Source of the DNA: Consotaella salsifontis
GTDB taxonomy: Bacteria; Pseudomonadota; Alphaproteobacteria; Rhizobiales; Rhizobiaceae
NCBI RefSeq assembly: GCF_900167365.1
Contig: NZ_FUXL01000003.1
Location: 186,001 to 250,000, forward strand
Direction: 5' to 3'
Length of the DNA stretch: 64,000 bases
Shown here: positions 7,539 through 15,819 of the stretch, one piece after another
Position numbering within the stretch: position 1 is the stretch's first letter
How the letters are laid out: the number at the start of each line of letters is the position of its first letter
Program-made: the position numbers and the translations under genes
Notes under the pieces: model-generated
Database searches by the model: none
What the model was told of the DNA's origin: nothing
Seen by the model: the letters and a program-made list of their open reading frames with translations, nothing else

Positions 7539-9596
7539 ATGTCTGGTGTGAAAACACACGCGCCATGGCTTTTGCTTGGCGTGGTCGGCGCACTTTGTCT
7601 TGCCGTCGTCGCCACGCAAAGAAGCGAGCCGGTCAACGCGCTTTGGATCGTCGTCGCGGCGATCTCGATCTATCTCGTCGCCTACCGCTACTACAGCCGC
7701 TTCATCGCCGAAAAGGTGATGCGCCTCGACCCCGCCCGCGTGACGCCGGCGGTGCGCCACAACAACGGCCTCGACTACGTTCCGACCGACAAGTACGTGC
7801 TTTTCGGCCACCACTTCGCGGCCATCGCCGGCGCCGGCCCGCTGGTCGGACCCGTTCTGGCCGCGCAGATGGGCTATCTGCCGGGTACGCTCTGGATCAT
7901 CGCCGGCGTGGTGCTGGCCGGCGCCGTCCAGGACTTTATGGTTCTCTTCGTTTCCATGCGCCGCGACGGTCGCTCGCTGGGCGAGCTGATCCGCTCCGAA
8001 ATGGGGCCGATCCCCGGTGTCATCGCGCTGTTCGGCACCTTCATGATCATGGTGATCATCCTGGCGGTTCTGGCGCTGATCGTCGTCAAGGCGCTGACCA
8101 ACAGCCCGTGGGGCACGTTCACCGTCGCCGCCACCATTCCGATCGCCATCTTCATGGGCGTCTATACGCGCTTCATCCGGCCGGGCCGCATCGGCGAGGT
8201 GTCGATCATCGGCTTCATCCTTCTCATGCTGGCGATCGTCTACGGCCAGTCGGTGGCGCTCAGCCCGACGCTCGCGCCCCTCTTCACCTTCACCGGCACA
8301 CAGCTCTGCTGGATCCTGATCGTCTATGGCTTCGTCGCGTCGATCCTGCCGGTGTGGCTGCTGCTCGCACCGCGCGACTATCTGTCGACCTTCCTCAAGA
8401 TCGGCACCATCATGGCGCTGGCCATCGGCATTTTCGTCATCGCGCCGCCGCTTCAGCTGCCGCCCCTGACCAAGTTCGTCGACGGCACGGGCCCGGTGTG
8501 GTCGGGCTCGCTCTTCCCGTTCCTCTTCATCACTATCGCCTGCGGCGCGGTTTCCGGCTTCCACGCCCTGATCTCGTCCGGCACGACACCGAAGCTGATC
8601 GATAACGAGAGGAACGCGCCGTTCATCGGCTATGGCGGCATGCTGATGGAGTCCTTCGTCGCCATCATGGCGCTGGTCGCCGCCAGCGTCATCGATCCGG
8701 GCGTCTACTTCACCATGAACAGCCCCGCCGCCGTCGTCGGCACCACCGCCGAAACGGCGTCCGCCGCCGTCACGCAGATGGGCTTCGCGGTGTCGCCGGA
8801 CGTCATCACGCAGACGGCGTCCGACGTCGGCGAGACGACCATCATCTCGCGCGCCGGCGGTGCGCCGACGCTTGCGGTCGGCATGGCCCACATCCTGTCG
8901 AACACCATCGGCGGCAAGGCTATGATGGCCTTCTGGTATCACTTCGCCATCCTGTTCGAGGCGCTGTTCATCCTGACGGCGGTGGATGCCGGCACGCGCG
9001 CCGGGCGCTTCATGCTGCAGGACCTCATCGGCATGTTCGCGCCGAGCTTCCGCTCGACATCGAGCTGGGTGCCGAGCATCGTGGCGACGGCGCTGTGCGT
9101 CGCTGCATGGGGATACATGCTCTATCAGGGCGTGACCGACCCGCTCGGCGGCATCAACACGCTGTGGCCGCTCTTCGGCATCTCCAACCAGATGCTGGCC
9201 GCCGTCGCGCTTGTCCTCGGCACCGTGGTGATCTTCAAGATGAAGCGCCAGCGCTATGCCTGGGTGACGATCCTGCCGACCATCTGGCTCGTCCTCTGCA
9301 CGTTGACCGCGGGTGCGCTCAAGGTCGTGTCCTCCGATCCCAAGGTCGGTTTCCTCGCCCATGCCCGCATCTTCTCGGATGCGCTCGCGAGGGGCGAGGT
9401 GCGCGCACCGGCCAAGGACATCGCGCAGATGAACCAGGTCATCATGAACGACTACGTGGACGCGGCGCTGTCCGTGCTCTTCATCCTGGTCGTGGCCAGC
9501 ATCGTCATCTACGGCATCGGAGCCTGCATGAAGGCGATGCGCGAGCCCACCTGGACGGCGAACGAAGTGCCGTCCTCGGCCGTGGCCGCCGAATAA
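7539..9596 (+). CDS. cstA: Carbon starvation protein CstA family transporter
   Basis: Large polytopic inner-membrane protein of the CstA family, 685 residues from the ATG at 7539, against 701 in E. coli. The frame stays open to 7356, but the extra 61 residues are polar and unlike the family. Many hydrophobic segments are visible, with the family stretches HFAAIAGAGPLVGP, DFMVLF and GTRAGRFMLQD. CstA relatives (CstA, BtsT) take up pyruvate and have been linked to peptide use under carbon limitation. The small YbdD partner gene follows after six bases, as in many genomes. Substrate is inferred, not shown. Confidence 0.93.
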   Translation: MSGVKTHAPWLLLGVVGALCLAVVATQRSEPVNALWIVVAAISIYLVAYRYYSRFIAEKVMRLDPARVTPAVRHNNGLDYVPTDKYVLFGHHFAAIAGAGPLVGPVLAAQMGYLPGTLWIIAGVVLAGAVQDFMVLFVSMRRDGRSLGELIRSEMGPIPGVIALFGTFMIMVIILAVLALIVVKALTNSPWGTFTVAATIPIAIFMGVYTRFIRPGRIGEVSIIGFILLMLAIVYGQSVALSPTLAPLFTFTGTQLCWILIVYGFVASILPVWLLLAPRDYLSTFLKIGTIMALAIGIFVIAPPLQLPPLTKFVDGTGPVWSGSLFPFLFITIACGAVSGFHALISSGTTPKLIDNERNAPFIGYGGMLMESFVAIMALVAASVIDPGVYFTMNSPAAVVGTTAETASAAVTQMGFAVSPDVITQTASDVGETTIISRAGGAPTLAVGMAHILSNTIGGKAMMAFWYHFAILFEALFILTAVDAGTRAGRFMLQDLIGMFAPSFRSTSSWVPSIVATALCVAAWGYMLYQGVTDPLGGINTLWPLFGISNQMLAAVALVLGTVVIFKMKRQRYAWVTILPTIWLVLCTLTAGALKVVSSDPKVGFLAHARIFSDALARGEVRAPAKDIAQMNQVIMNDYVDAALSVLFILVVASIVIYGIGACMKAMREPTWTANEVPSSAVAAE

Positions 9597-9602
9597 GGAG
9601 GC

Positions 9603-9836
9603 ATGATGGAGGAAACCGCTTCTTCTTCCACCGTCGCGGGTCGCCTCTTCGCGATCGGGCGTTGTCTTTGCGACAGCGCCCGGTTGATGGTGGGTATGCC
9701 CAACTATGACAACTACGTCGCCCATGTGAGGGCGACGCATCCCGATCAGGAGCCGATGAGCTACGAGGCGTTCTTCCGAGACCGCCAGAACGCCCGCTAT
9801 GGCGGCGATGGTCGCGGCGGCTTCCGTTGCTGCTGA
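9603..9836 (+). CDS. YbdD/YjiX family small protein (DUF466)
   Basis: A 77-residue protein with the family signature MVGMPNYDNYVAH, HPDQEPMSYEAFFRDRQ, then NARYGG and a C-terminal Cys pair. It follows cstA by six bases with AAGGAGG before the ATG, and this pairing is conserved in E. coli (cstA-ybdD, btsT-yjiX). Recent work implicates these small partners in pyruvate uptake by their transporters; here that is inferred from context. It is convergent with the putR-like gene, 31 bases away. Confidence 0.9.
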   Translation: MMEETASSSTVAGRLFAIGRCLCDSARLMVGMPNYDNYVAHVRATHPDQEPMSYEAFFRDRQNARYGGDGRGGFRCC

Positions 9837-9867
9837 TTTCTTGGTGATGTGAGGAAGGGCTTCGCTC

Positions 9868-10329
9868 TCAGACCACGAGGGCGGAGCTGTTCTTGATCTC
9901 CTCCATGACGGCATAGGTGTGCGTTTCGCGCACGCCGGGCATCGAGAGAATCGCGTCGGAGAGAAAGGTCCGATAGGCGTCCATGTCCTTGATGCGTGCC
10001 TTGACCAGATAGTCGAAGCCGCCGGCCACCATATGGCATTCCATGATGTCGGGATTGGCCTTGGCGGCGAGCGCGAAGTCGGCGAAGACTTCGTTGCTGG
10101 TGCGCTCTAGCTTCACCTCGACGAAGACGATGAGCCCGCGATCGAGCTTGTCGGGCGAAAGCCGCGCCCGATAGCCGAGGATGTAGCCGTCGCGCGTCAG
10201 GCGGCGGACGCGATCTGCCGTTGCGGTCGGCGAAAGGTGCACCCGCTCCGCCAGCTCCAGATTTGTCAGCCGGCCGTTGCTCTGAAGCTCACGGAGGATT
10301 TTGCGGTCTTTTTCATCAATCGCTGTCAT
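9868..10329 (-). CDS. putR: Lrp/AsnC family regulator, probable proline-responsive PutR
   Basis: A 153-residue Lrp/AsnC regulator beginning MTAIDEKDRKIL at 10329. The open frame extends 17 residues upstream, but this start gives the normal family length. An N-terminal winged helix-turn-helix (about 1-60) is followed by an RAM/AsnC ligand domain. It is divergent from putA with 120 bases between. In Agrobacterium, Rhodobacter and Bradyrhizobium relatives, PutR activates putA in response to proline, and this PutA lacks its own DNA-binding domain. Assignment to putA control is by context and family precedent. Confidence 0.85.
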   Translation of the reverse strand: MTAIDEKDRKILRELQSNGRLTNLELAERVHLSPTATADRVRRLTRDGYILGYRARLSPDKLDRGLIVFVEVKLERTSNEVFADFALAAKANPDIMECHMVAGGFDYLVKARIKDMDAYRTFLSDAILSMPGVRETHTYAVMEEIKNSSALVV

Positions 10330-10449
10330 GTTCTCTGTTTCGAGGTTCCTGAATGGCGAAGGATGCGCCTTGAGGGGCAATCTTTAGTGAGAATCGCGTC
10401 GGGCTTTCACCGTATCCTTTGCTGATCCGTTGTCCAGAGAAAGACGAAG
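10330..10449. promoter_or_regulatory. putR-putA divergent control region
   Basis: A 120-base region shared by divergent putR and putA must hold both promoters and the Lrp-type sites. AAGG-N5-CCTT and an imperfect dyad between GCAATC and AATCGC (roughly 10378-10398) are the only symmetry seen. No convincing -35/-10 pair could be fixed by eye. Confidence 0.4.
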
Positions 10450-13400
10450 ATGAGCGACACGCCGCCCCCTTTCGCCGCCCCCTATGCCCCCGATCACGAA
10501 GCCGCCGTCTCCGATGTCCTTCGCCGCGCGGAGGCGCTGCCCTTCGACAGGGCGGCGGCGCAGGCGCGGGCACGGGAGCTCATCCTGGGCATGCGCAAGA
10601 AGGCGCGCGGCATAGGCGCCGTCGAGGATTTCATGCGCGAGTTCGGCCTGTCGACGCGTGAGGGCCTGGCGCTGATGATCCTCGCCGAGGCGCTGCTGCG
10701 CGTTCCAGACGCCCGCACCCAGGACCGGCTGATCGAGGACAAGATCGGCGCCGGCGGCTGGGACGAGCGCGTCAGCGATGGCGAAGAACCCTTGCTCATC
10801 GCGGCGTCCGCCTGGGCGCTCGGCGTCACGGCGCGGGTGATCCGGCCGGGCGAGACGCCGTCCGGCATTCTGCGCTCGCTGGTGAAGCGGCTCGGCGCGC
10901 CGACCGTGCGCACCGCGACGCGCCAGGCGATGCGCTTTCTCGGCCGTCAGTTCGTTCTTGCCGAGACGATCGAGGATGCCCTTGGCCGTGCTAAAGGCAT
11001 GGAGAAAAAGGGCTATCGCTATTCCTACGACATGCTGGGGGAGGGCGCGCGGACCGGTGAGGACGCCGAGCGCCATTTCGCCTCCTATGCCCGCGCCATC
11101 GAGGCGATCGGGACCCGCGCCGGCAACCGCCCTCTGCCGGATCGCCCCGGTATCTCGGTGAAGCTCTCTGCGCTTCATCCGCGCTATGTCGCCACCCAAC
11201 GCGACCGGGTGATGAACGAGCTGGTGCCTCGCCTTTCCGACCTTTGCGAGCGGGCCAGCCGCTATCAGCTCAACCTGACTGTCGATGCCGAGGAAGCTGA
11301 CCGTCTGGAGCTTTCGCTCGATGTCATGGACGCCGTTGTCCGCAAGGGCGACTTTTCCGGCTGGGACGGCTTCGGTCTTGCGATGCAGGCCTACCAGAAG
11401 CGCATTGTCCCGGCCATCGACCATGTCGACAGCCTGGCCGCCGCGAACCGCATGCGCATGATGGTGCGTCTGGTGAAGGGCGCCTATTGGGACACCGAAA
11501 TGAAGCGCGCCCAGGAGCGTGGCCTGGACGGCTTTCCGCTTTATACCCGCAAGGCGGCGACGGACCTTTCCTATGCCGTCGCCGCCAAGGCGATGTTCGA
11601 CCGGCGCGAGCGGCTCTATCTCCAGTTCGCCACACACAACGCGCTGACGGTCGCGACCATTCTCGAACTTTCCGGCGGCGACCATAGCGGATTCGAGTTC
11701 CAACGCCTCCACGGCATGAGCGAGTCGCTTTACGAGACGCTGCGCGAAACCGGCGTGACGGTTCCCTGCCGGATCTATGCTCCCGTCGGCCACTATCGCG
11801 ATCTTTTGGCCTACCTGGTTCGCCGTCTCCTGGAGAACGGCGCCAACTCCTCCTTCGTCTCCAAGGTCGGCGATGACGACGTGCCGGTCGATGAACTGCT
11901 GCACCTGCCCGAGACCCTTCTGAAGGGAAAGCCGGCGCGGAACCCCAATGTCAGCCAGCCGGCGGCGCTGTTTCCGGGCCGATCGAACTCGGCAGGCGTG
12001 GAGTTCGGCGACCGCAAGGCGCTCGCCGCGCTTCTCTCGGCGCGGGACCGGGGCGGCGTGGGGGGCATCGAAGCCCGCTGCGCCCTGTCCGGGATCACCG
12101 GGCGGCGCGAGGTCGTGCGCTCGCCGGTGGACGGCGCGGAAATCGGCGCCGCCCATGTCCTCAGCGCGGAGGAGGCTAGACAGCTGGTCGACGAGGCGCG
12201 CCGCCATGTGGCGCGAGCGGAAAGAATCCCCGCGCGTGATCGCGCGTCGGCGCTACGCTGCGCCGCCGACGAGATGGAGCGCCGGCGCGGTCCTCTTCTC
12301 GCTTTGCTCGCCCGCGAGGGCGGCAAGACGCTGGACGATGCTCTCGCCGAGCTTCGGGAGGCGGTGGATTTCTGCCGGTTCTACGCGGGAGAGGCCGAGC
12401 GGCTGTTCGCCGTGCCGCAGGTCCTGCCTGGGCCAACGGGCGAGGACAACCGCCTCGTCTATCGCTCGCGTGGTGTCGCCGTCGCGATCTCGCCGTGGAA
12501 TTTCCCGCTTGCGATCTTTACCGGGCAGGTCGCGGCGGCGCTCGCGGCGGGCAACGTCGTGATCGCCAAACCGGCGGAGCAGACGCCGCTGATCGCTGCC
12601 GAGGCGATCGACATTCTCCATTCGGCGGGTTTCCCCAAAGAGATCCTTTATCTCGCGCCGGGCGACGGGGCGACGGGCGCGGCGCTCGTTTCCCATCCGG
12701 CGACGGCTCTCGTCGCCTTCACCGGCTCGACGGAGACGGCGTTTGCCATCAACCGGGCGCTGGCGGCGCGAAACGCGCCGATCGCCCCGCTGATCGCCGA
12801 GACCGGGGGCATCAATGCCATGATCGTCGATGCGACGGCGCTCCCCGAACAGGTGGCCGACGATGCCGTCGCCTCTGCCTTCCGCTCGGCCGGCCAGCGC
12901 TGCTCCGCCCTGCGCCTGCTCTTCGTCCAGGACGATGTGGCCGACGCCATGACCAGGATGATCGCGGGGGCCGCCCGAGAACTCACGATCGGCGACCCGG
13001 CCGATCCGGCCACCGACATCGGGCCGGTGATCGATGATGGGCAGCTTCGCATGCTGAAGGAACACGCCGAGCGCATGGCGCGCGAGCAGAAAGTTGTCTA
13101 CGCCGGATCGGTGCCGGGCAATCTGCCGGGTGCCGGACACTGGTTCGCGCCGCACATCGTGGCCCTCGACAAGCCGCAGGCGCTGGATAAGGAGGTCTTC
13201 GGCCCGATCCTCCACATCGTGCGATGGAAGGCGGGCGAACTCGACAAGGTCTGCGAGGCCATCGAAGCGACCGGCTATGGGCTCACGCTGGGCATCCACA
13301 GCCGCATCGACGAAACCATTCGCGTCGTCAGCGAGCGGATGACCACCGGCAACATCTACGTGAACCGCAATATTATCGGCGCCGTCGTCGGCTCCCAGCC

Positions 13401-13545
13401 CTTCGGAGGCTCGGGCCTGTCGGGAACGGGGCCGAAGGCGGGAGGACCCAACTATCTCGCGCGCTTCGCAAGAGAGCAGGTGGTCTCGGTCAACACGGCG
13501 GCCGCCGGCGGCAATGCCGGGCTTGTCGCCATGGGAGAGGATTAG
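10450..13545 (+). CDS. putA: Bifunctional proline dehydrogenase / P5C dehydrogenase PutA
   Basis: Oxidises proline to glutamate in two steps, using FAD then NAD+, with channelled P5C/glutamate semialdehyde. At 1031 residues it is a short, type A-like PutA. There is no N-terminal ribbon-helix-helix, so it is not self-regulating. A helical PutA domain (~30-145) precedes the TIM-barrel PRODH domain (SVKLSALHPRY near 236-246, then LVKGAYWD and FATHNALTVA). The ALDH domain (~545-1015) carries ETGGINAM (Glu784) and SAGQRCSALR with catalytic Cys818. Divergent from putR and followed by a strong terminator, it is probably a single-gene transcript. Confidence 0.96.
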   Translation: MSDTPPPFAAPYAPDHEAAVSDVLRRAEALPFDRAAAQARARELILGMRKKARGIGAVEDFMREFGLSTREGLALMILAEALLRVPDARTQDRLIEDKIGAGGWDERVSDGEEPLLIAASAWALGVTARVIRPGETPSGILRSLVKRLGAPTVRTATRQAMRFLGRQFVLAETIEDALGRAKGMEKKGYRYSYDMLGEGARTGEDAERHFASYARAIEAIGTRAGNRPLPDRPGISVKLSALHPRYVATQRDRVMNELVPRLSDLCERASRYQLNLTVDAEEADRLELSLDVMDAVVRKGDFSGWDGFGLAMQAYQKRIVPAIDHVDSLAAANRMRMMVRLVKGAYWDTEMKRAQERGLDGFPLYTRKAATDLSYAVAAKAMFDRRERLYLQFATHNALTVATILELSGGDHSGFEFQRLHGMSESLYETLRETGVTVPCRIYAPVGHYRDLLAYLVRRLLENGANSSFVSKVGDDDVPVDELLHLPETLLKGKPARNPNVSQPAALFPGRSNSAGVEFGDRKALAALLSARDRGGVGGIEARCALSGITGRREVVRSPVDGAEIGAAHVLSAEEARQLVDEARRHVARAERIPARDRASALRCAADEMERRRGPLLALLAREGGKTLDDALAELREAVDFCRFYAGEAERLFAVPQVLPGPTGEDNRLVYRSRGVAVAISPWNFPLAIFTGQVAAALAAGNVVIAKPAEQTPLIAAEAIDILHSAGFPKEILYLAPGDGATGAALVSHPATALVAFTGSTETAFAINRALAARNAPIAPLIAETGGINAMIVDATALPEQVADDAVASAFRSAGQRCSALRLLFVQDDVADAMTRMIAGAARELTIGDPADPATDIGPVIDDGQLRMLKEHAERMAREQKVVYAGSVPGNLPGAGHWFAPHIVALDKPQALDKEVFGPILHIVRWKAGELDKVCEAIEATGYGLTLGIHSRIDETIRVVSERMTTGNIYVNRNIIGAVVGSQPFGGSGLSGTGPKAGGPNYLARFAREQVVSVNTAAAGGNAGLVAMGED

Positions 13546-13725
13546 GGCGGTGCATTATCACGGGAATGTGCGTAAGCCCCACACCAGTAAGTTGCGCTAT
13601 CTCTTGTTTGGTCGAAGCAAGGCGATCGCGGATTTCTCCTCCCTGTCCGCAGGACGCCGCTGAGACTGAATGGCAAGGCCGCCGTCCCGGTGATCCTCCC
13701 ACACCGGCGATGAAGCGGAATGATC

Positions 13726-13763
13726 TGGCCCGGGCGATCTCTCGCCCGGGCCATTTTTTCTTT
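13726..13763 (+). terminator. Rho-independent terminator of putA
   Basis: A perfect 12-bp stem (TGGCCCGGGCGA at 13726-13737 with TCGCCCGGGCCA at 13742-13753), a TCTC loop and six Ts. This is the clearest intrinsic terminator on the plus strand here. The 180 bases between the putA stop and this point hold nothing recognisable. Confidence 0.93.
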
Positions 13764-13788
13764 ATCAGGCTGCGTCTCGGCGAGGCGT

Positions 13789-15363
13789 TCAGCCCTTGCC
13801 GAACTTGTCCGCCGGCGCTGATTCCGGAAGATACTGATAGGCCCAGGTTTCAGTGAGCGTCTTGCCGTCCTGGGTCATGTAGAGGCGCATCTCCACCGGC
13901 TCCGTGCCCTCGACCGTCAGGTCGAACATCGCGCGCCACGCCGTGCCGACCTTGACCGAGTAGCAGGAGATGTCGGTCAGCTTTCCGCGTGAGGCGGTGA
14001 CGACTGCCTTGATGCCCTCGGCGAAGCGCGGCAGTTCGGCGACGGGACCGCCATCGAAATCGACAACAAATTTGACGAAGCCTTCCGGGTGTTCCTGGCC
14101 GGGCCGGCCACCGCGCCCGAGCCGGGTGGCCACCACGCGGCCCATGGTGGAGAGATGAGGCTCCTCGTCGCTCCACGTCAGCAGGTAGTCCAGCGCGAGC
14201 TCGTCACCGGCCTTCACCGGCTTTTCCGCGACCCAATAGGCGACGATGTTGTCGGACGTCTCGTCATCGGTTGGGATTTCGACCAGCTGAACCGCGCCCT
14301 TGCCCCAGTCACCCTTGGGCTCGATCCAAACGCTGGAACGCTTGTCGTAGAAAACGCCGTCGTCCTGGTAGTTCTCGAAGTTGCGGTCGCGCTGGAGCAG
14401 GCCGAAGCCCTTGGGGCTCGTGTCCATGAAGGACGACGTCATCACCCTGTGGGGATCGTTGAGCGGCCGCCACAAGCGCTCGCCGTTGCCGGACCAGATC
14501 GCGAGGCCGTCCGAATCGTGGATTTCGGGACGCCAGTCCTTGCGCCTCGACGGATCGGTCTCCGAATACCAGAACATCGAAGTCAGCGGCGCCAGCCCGA
14601 CGCGGGGGATATCCTGGCGGGCGAAGAAGCGCGCCGAGATGTCCATCACCACCGGCCCGTCCTTCTTGCAGTCCATGCGGAAGGCGCCGGCGATACGGGG
14701 GCCGTTGATGAGGCAGTTGATGACGATCGTTCCATGCTCGGACGGCGCCAGATAGAAGTCGGTGAAGCGCGGAAACTCCTCGGCCGTGGGCATCGCCGTA
14801 TCGAGGGCGACGGCGCGCGCTGAAAGCCCGTACTGCCCGGATTGGCCGGAGGAGCGGAAATAGGCGGCGCCGAGAATGGCCAGCCAGTCGGTCTCTTTGC
14901 CGGGATCGAGGACGCGGAAGCCCGCAAAGCCGATATCGTGCGGCAGTTCGCGCGCTGGGCTGTCGTCGGGCATGCAAAAGAGGGAGGGGTCGTAGATCAG
15001 CCGCTGCGAGGTGTCGCCACCGACCACATGGATGTTGACCGGAAGCTGGAAGTAGCGGCCGAGGTGGAAGAAGCGGACAGGCGCCTTGCCATCCGCGATC
15101 TCGAGGGTGGCTTCGGGCCGGTACTTGATCTTCCAATGCTCGTCGAAGTCGATCCGCTGGAGAACGTCTCCGTTGCGGACCGTTTCAGGGTGATAGGGGC
15201 GGCTCGCCATTTCCCGCGCCCGCTCGACCAGAAGGTCGAAGGAGAAGGGCTCAGGCGGGTCGAACTGGAGCGGCGACTTGGTGTCGCTAGCGCGCGCCAG
15301 GGATGGAAACAGCGCAAGCGCTGCGAACTGAGTGAGGATATCCCGTCGGGTGAGATCAAACAT
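13789..15363 (-). CDS. OpgG/OpgD (MdoG) family periplasmic glucan synthesis protein
   Basis: A 524-residue MdoG-family protein acting in the periplasm on the backbone of osmoregulated periplasmic glucans. The start at 15363 gives a twin-arginine signal (LTRRDILTQF, cut near ARAS), which is OpgD-like, whereas OpgG uses Sec. Upstream open frame to 15702 is noise. Family stretches include PYHPETVRNGDVLQ, DEHWKIKYRPEA and FWYSET. No opgH glycosyltransferase lies in the window, so the gene stands alone. Whether it is functionally OpgG or OpgD is not decidable by eye. Confidence 0.88.
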   Translation of the reverse strand: MFDLTRRDILTQFAALALFPSLARASDTKSPLQFDPPEPFSFDLLVERAREMASRPYHPETVRNGDVLQRIDFDEHWKIKYRPEATLEIADGKAPVRFFHLGRYFQLPVNIHVVGGDTSQRLIYDPSLFCMPDDSPARELPHDIGFAGFRVLDPGKETDWLAILGAAYFRSSGQSGQYGLSARAVALDTAMPTAEEFPRFTDFYLAPSEHGTIVINCLINGPRIAGAFRMDCKKDGPVVMDISARFFARQDIPRVGLAPLTSMFWYSETDPSRRKDWRPEIHDSDGLAIWSGNGERLWRPLNDPHRVMTSSFMDTSPKGFGLLQRDRNFENYQDDGVFYDKRSSVWIEPKGDWGKGAVQLVEIPTDDETSDNIVAYWVAEKPVKAGDELALDYLLTWSDEEPHLSTMGRVVATRLGRGGRPGQEHPEGFVKFVVDFDGGPVAELPRFAEGIKAVVTASRGKLTDISCYSVKVGTAWRAMFDLTVEGTEPVEMRLYMTQDGKTLTETWAYQYLPESAPADKFGKG

Positions 15364-15622
15364 CGTCGTTCTGGAGGTTGACGCAAGGACGCGGCCGATA
15401 GACGGGCGCAGAATCTCCTTGCGAGGGCCAAGCGCAAGACGTTGCGACGCAACATTTCCCCAAGACGGTGAATGGGGCGTCGCTTCATGAGCCGGCAAAT
15501 GCGACGATCTCGCGGCCATGTTGGCCAGTCTTGCATATAAAGCATCACAGGCATGCGTTAATCGCAATTCTTGTTGGCCTTCGGCGAGGGCGGAAACCCA
15601 CGCCCGCGAGGTGGTTTTGCCG
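15364..15622. other. opgG/D - trpL intergenic region
   Basis: This divergent stretch must hold the promoter of the minus-strand glucan gene. No gene and no convincing motif were recognised. The stretch right of it, 15623-15658, carries the proposed trpL promoter. Confidence 0.4.
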
Positions 15623-15651
15623 TTGCCCTTTCCGTCGTCCTCCGCTATCGA
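15623..15651 (+). promoter_or_regulatory. Proposed trpL promoter
   Basis: TTGCCC (15623-15628) and TATCGA (15646-15651) are separated by 17 bases. Transcription would start at about 15658-15659, that is at the A of the trpL ATG. This would make the leader mRNA leaderless, as reported for Sinorhizobium meliloti trpL. The -10 match is modest, so the assignment rests mainly on spacing and precedent. Confidence 0.45.
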
Positions 15652-15658
15652 TCGAGGC

Positions 15659-15706
15659 ATGAGCAGAATGATCGACAGCAACAAGTGGTGGCAGGTGCGC
15701 ATCTAG
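15659..15706 (+). CDS. trpL: trpL leader peptide with tandem Trp codons
   Basis: A 15-codon ORF encoding [15 protein letters not shown], ending in TAG. Two adjacent TGG codons in so short a peptide, directly upstream of a terminator and trpE(G), are diagnostic of ribosome-mediated attenuation. No proper Shine-Dalgarno spacing exists before the ATG, consistent with a leaderless start. The rhizobial counterpart has three consecutive Trp; here there are two. Translation stalling at the Trp codons would favour the antiterminator described in the next feature. Confidence 0.85.
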   Translation: MSRMIDSNKWWQVRI

Positions 15707-15773
15707 CGGCCTTGTCATTGCGCGCAGGATTATTTCTGCCAAAGGCCGCCTCGGAACCCCCGGCGGCCTTTTT
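15707..15773 (+). promoter_or_regulatory. trp attenuator (antiterminator and terminator)
   Basis: The terminator stem AAAGGCCGCC (15741-15750) pairs with GGCGGCCTTT (15762-15771), closing an 11-base loop and followed by more T. CGGCCTT (15707-15713), immediately after the trpL stop codon, is exactly complementary to AAGGCCG (15742-15748), so it can form a mutually exclusive antiterminator. GGCAG over the Trp codons can pair with CTGCC (15736-15740) as the competing early stem. The terminated transcript would be an RNA of roughly 115 bases, comparable to the rnTrpL small RNA of S. meliloti. Confidence 0.85.
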
Positions 15774-15819
15774 CACATGCGCCGACGGGTGTCCGGGGCC
15801 TTTCGGAAAGAGCGGAATC

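Noticed and set aside
7512-9914. 800-residue open frame on the minus strand opposite cstA
   Set aside because: It is rich in His, Asp and Arg in the way antisense frames of GC-rich genes are, lacks any family pattern, and the plus-strand frame is an unmistakable CstA.
10384-12207. 607-residue minus-strand frame opposite putA
   Set aside because: Shadow of putA; its promoter would lie inside the PRODH coding region and no family is visible.
15571-15819. Upstream extension of trpE(G)
   Set aside because: This in-frame stretch passes through the trpL attenuator; the family N-terminus begins at 15820.
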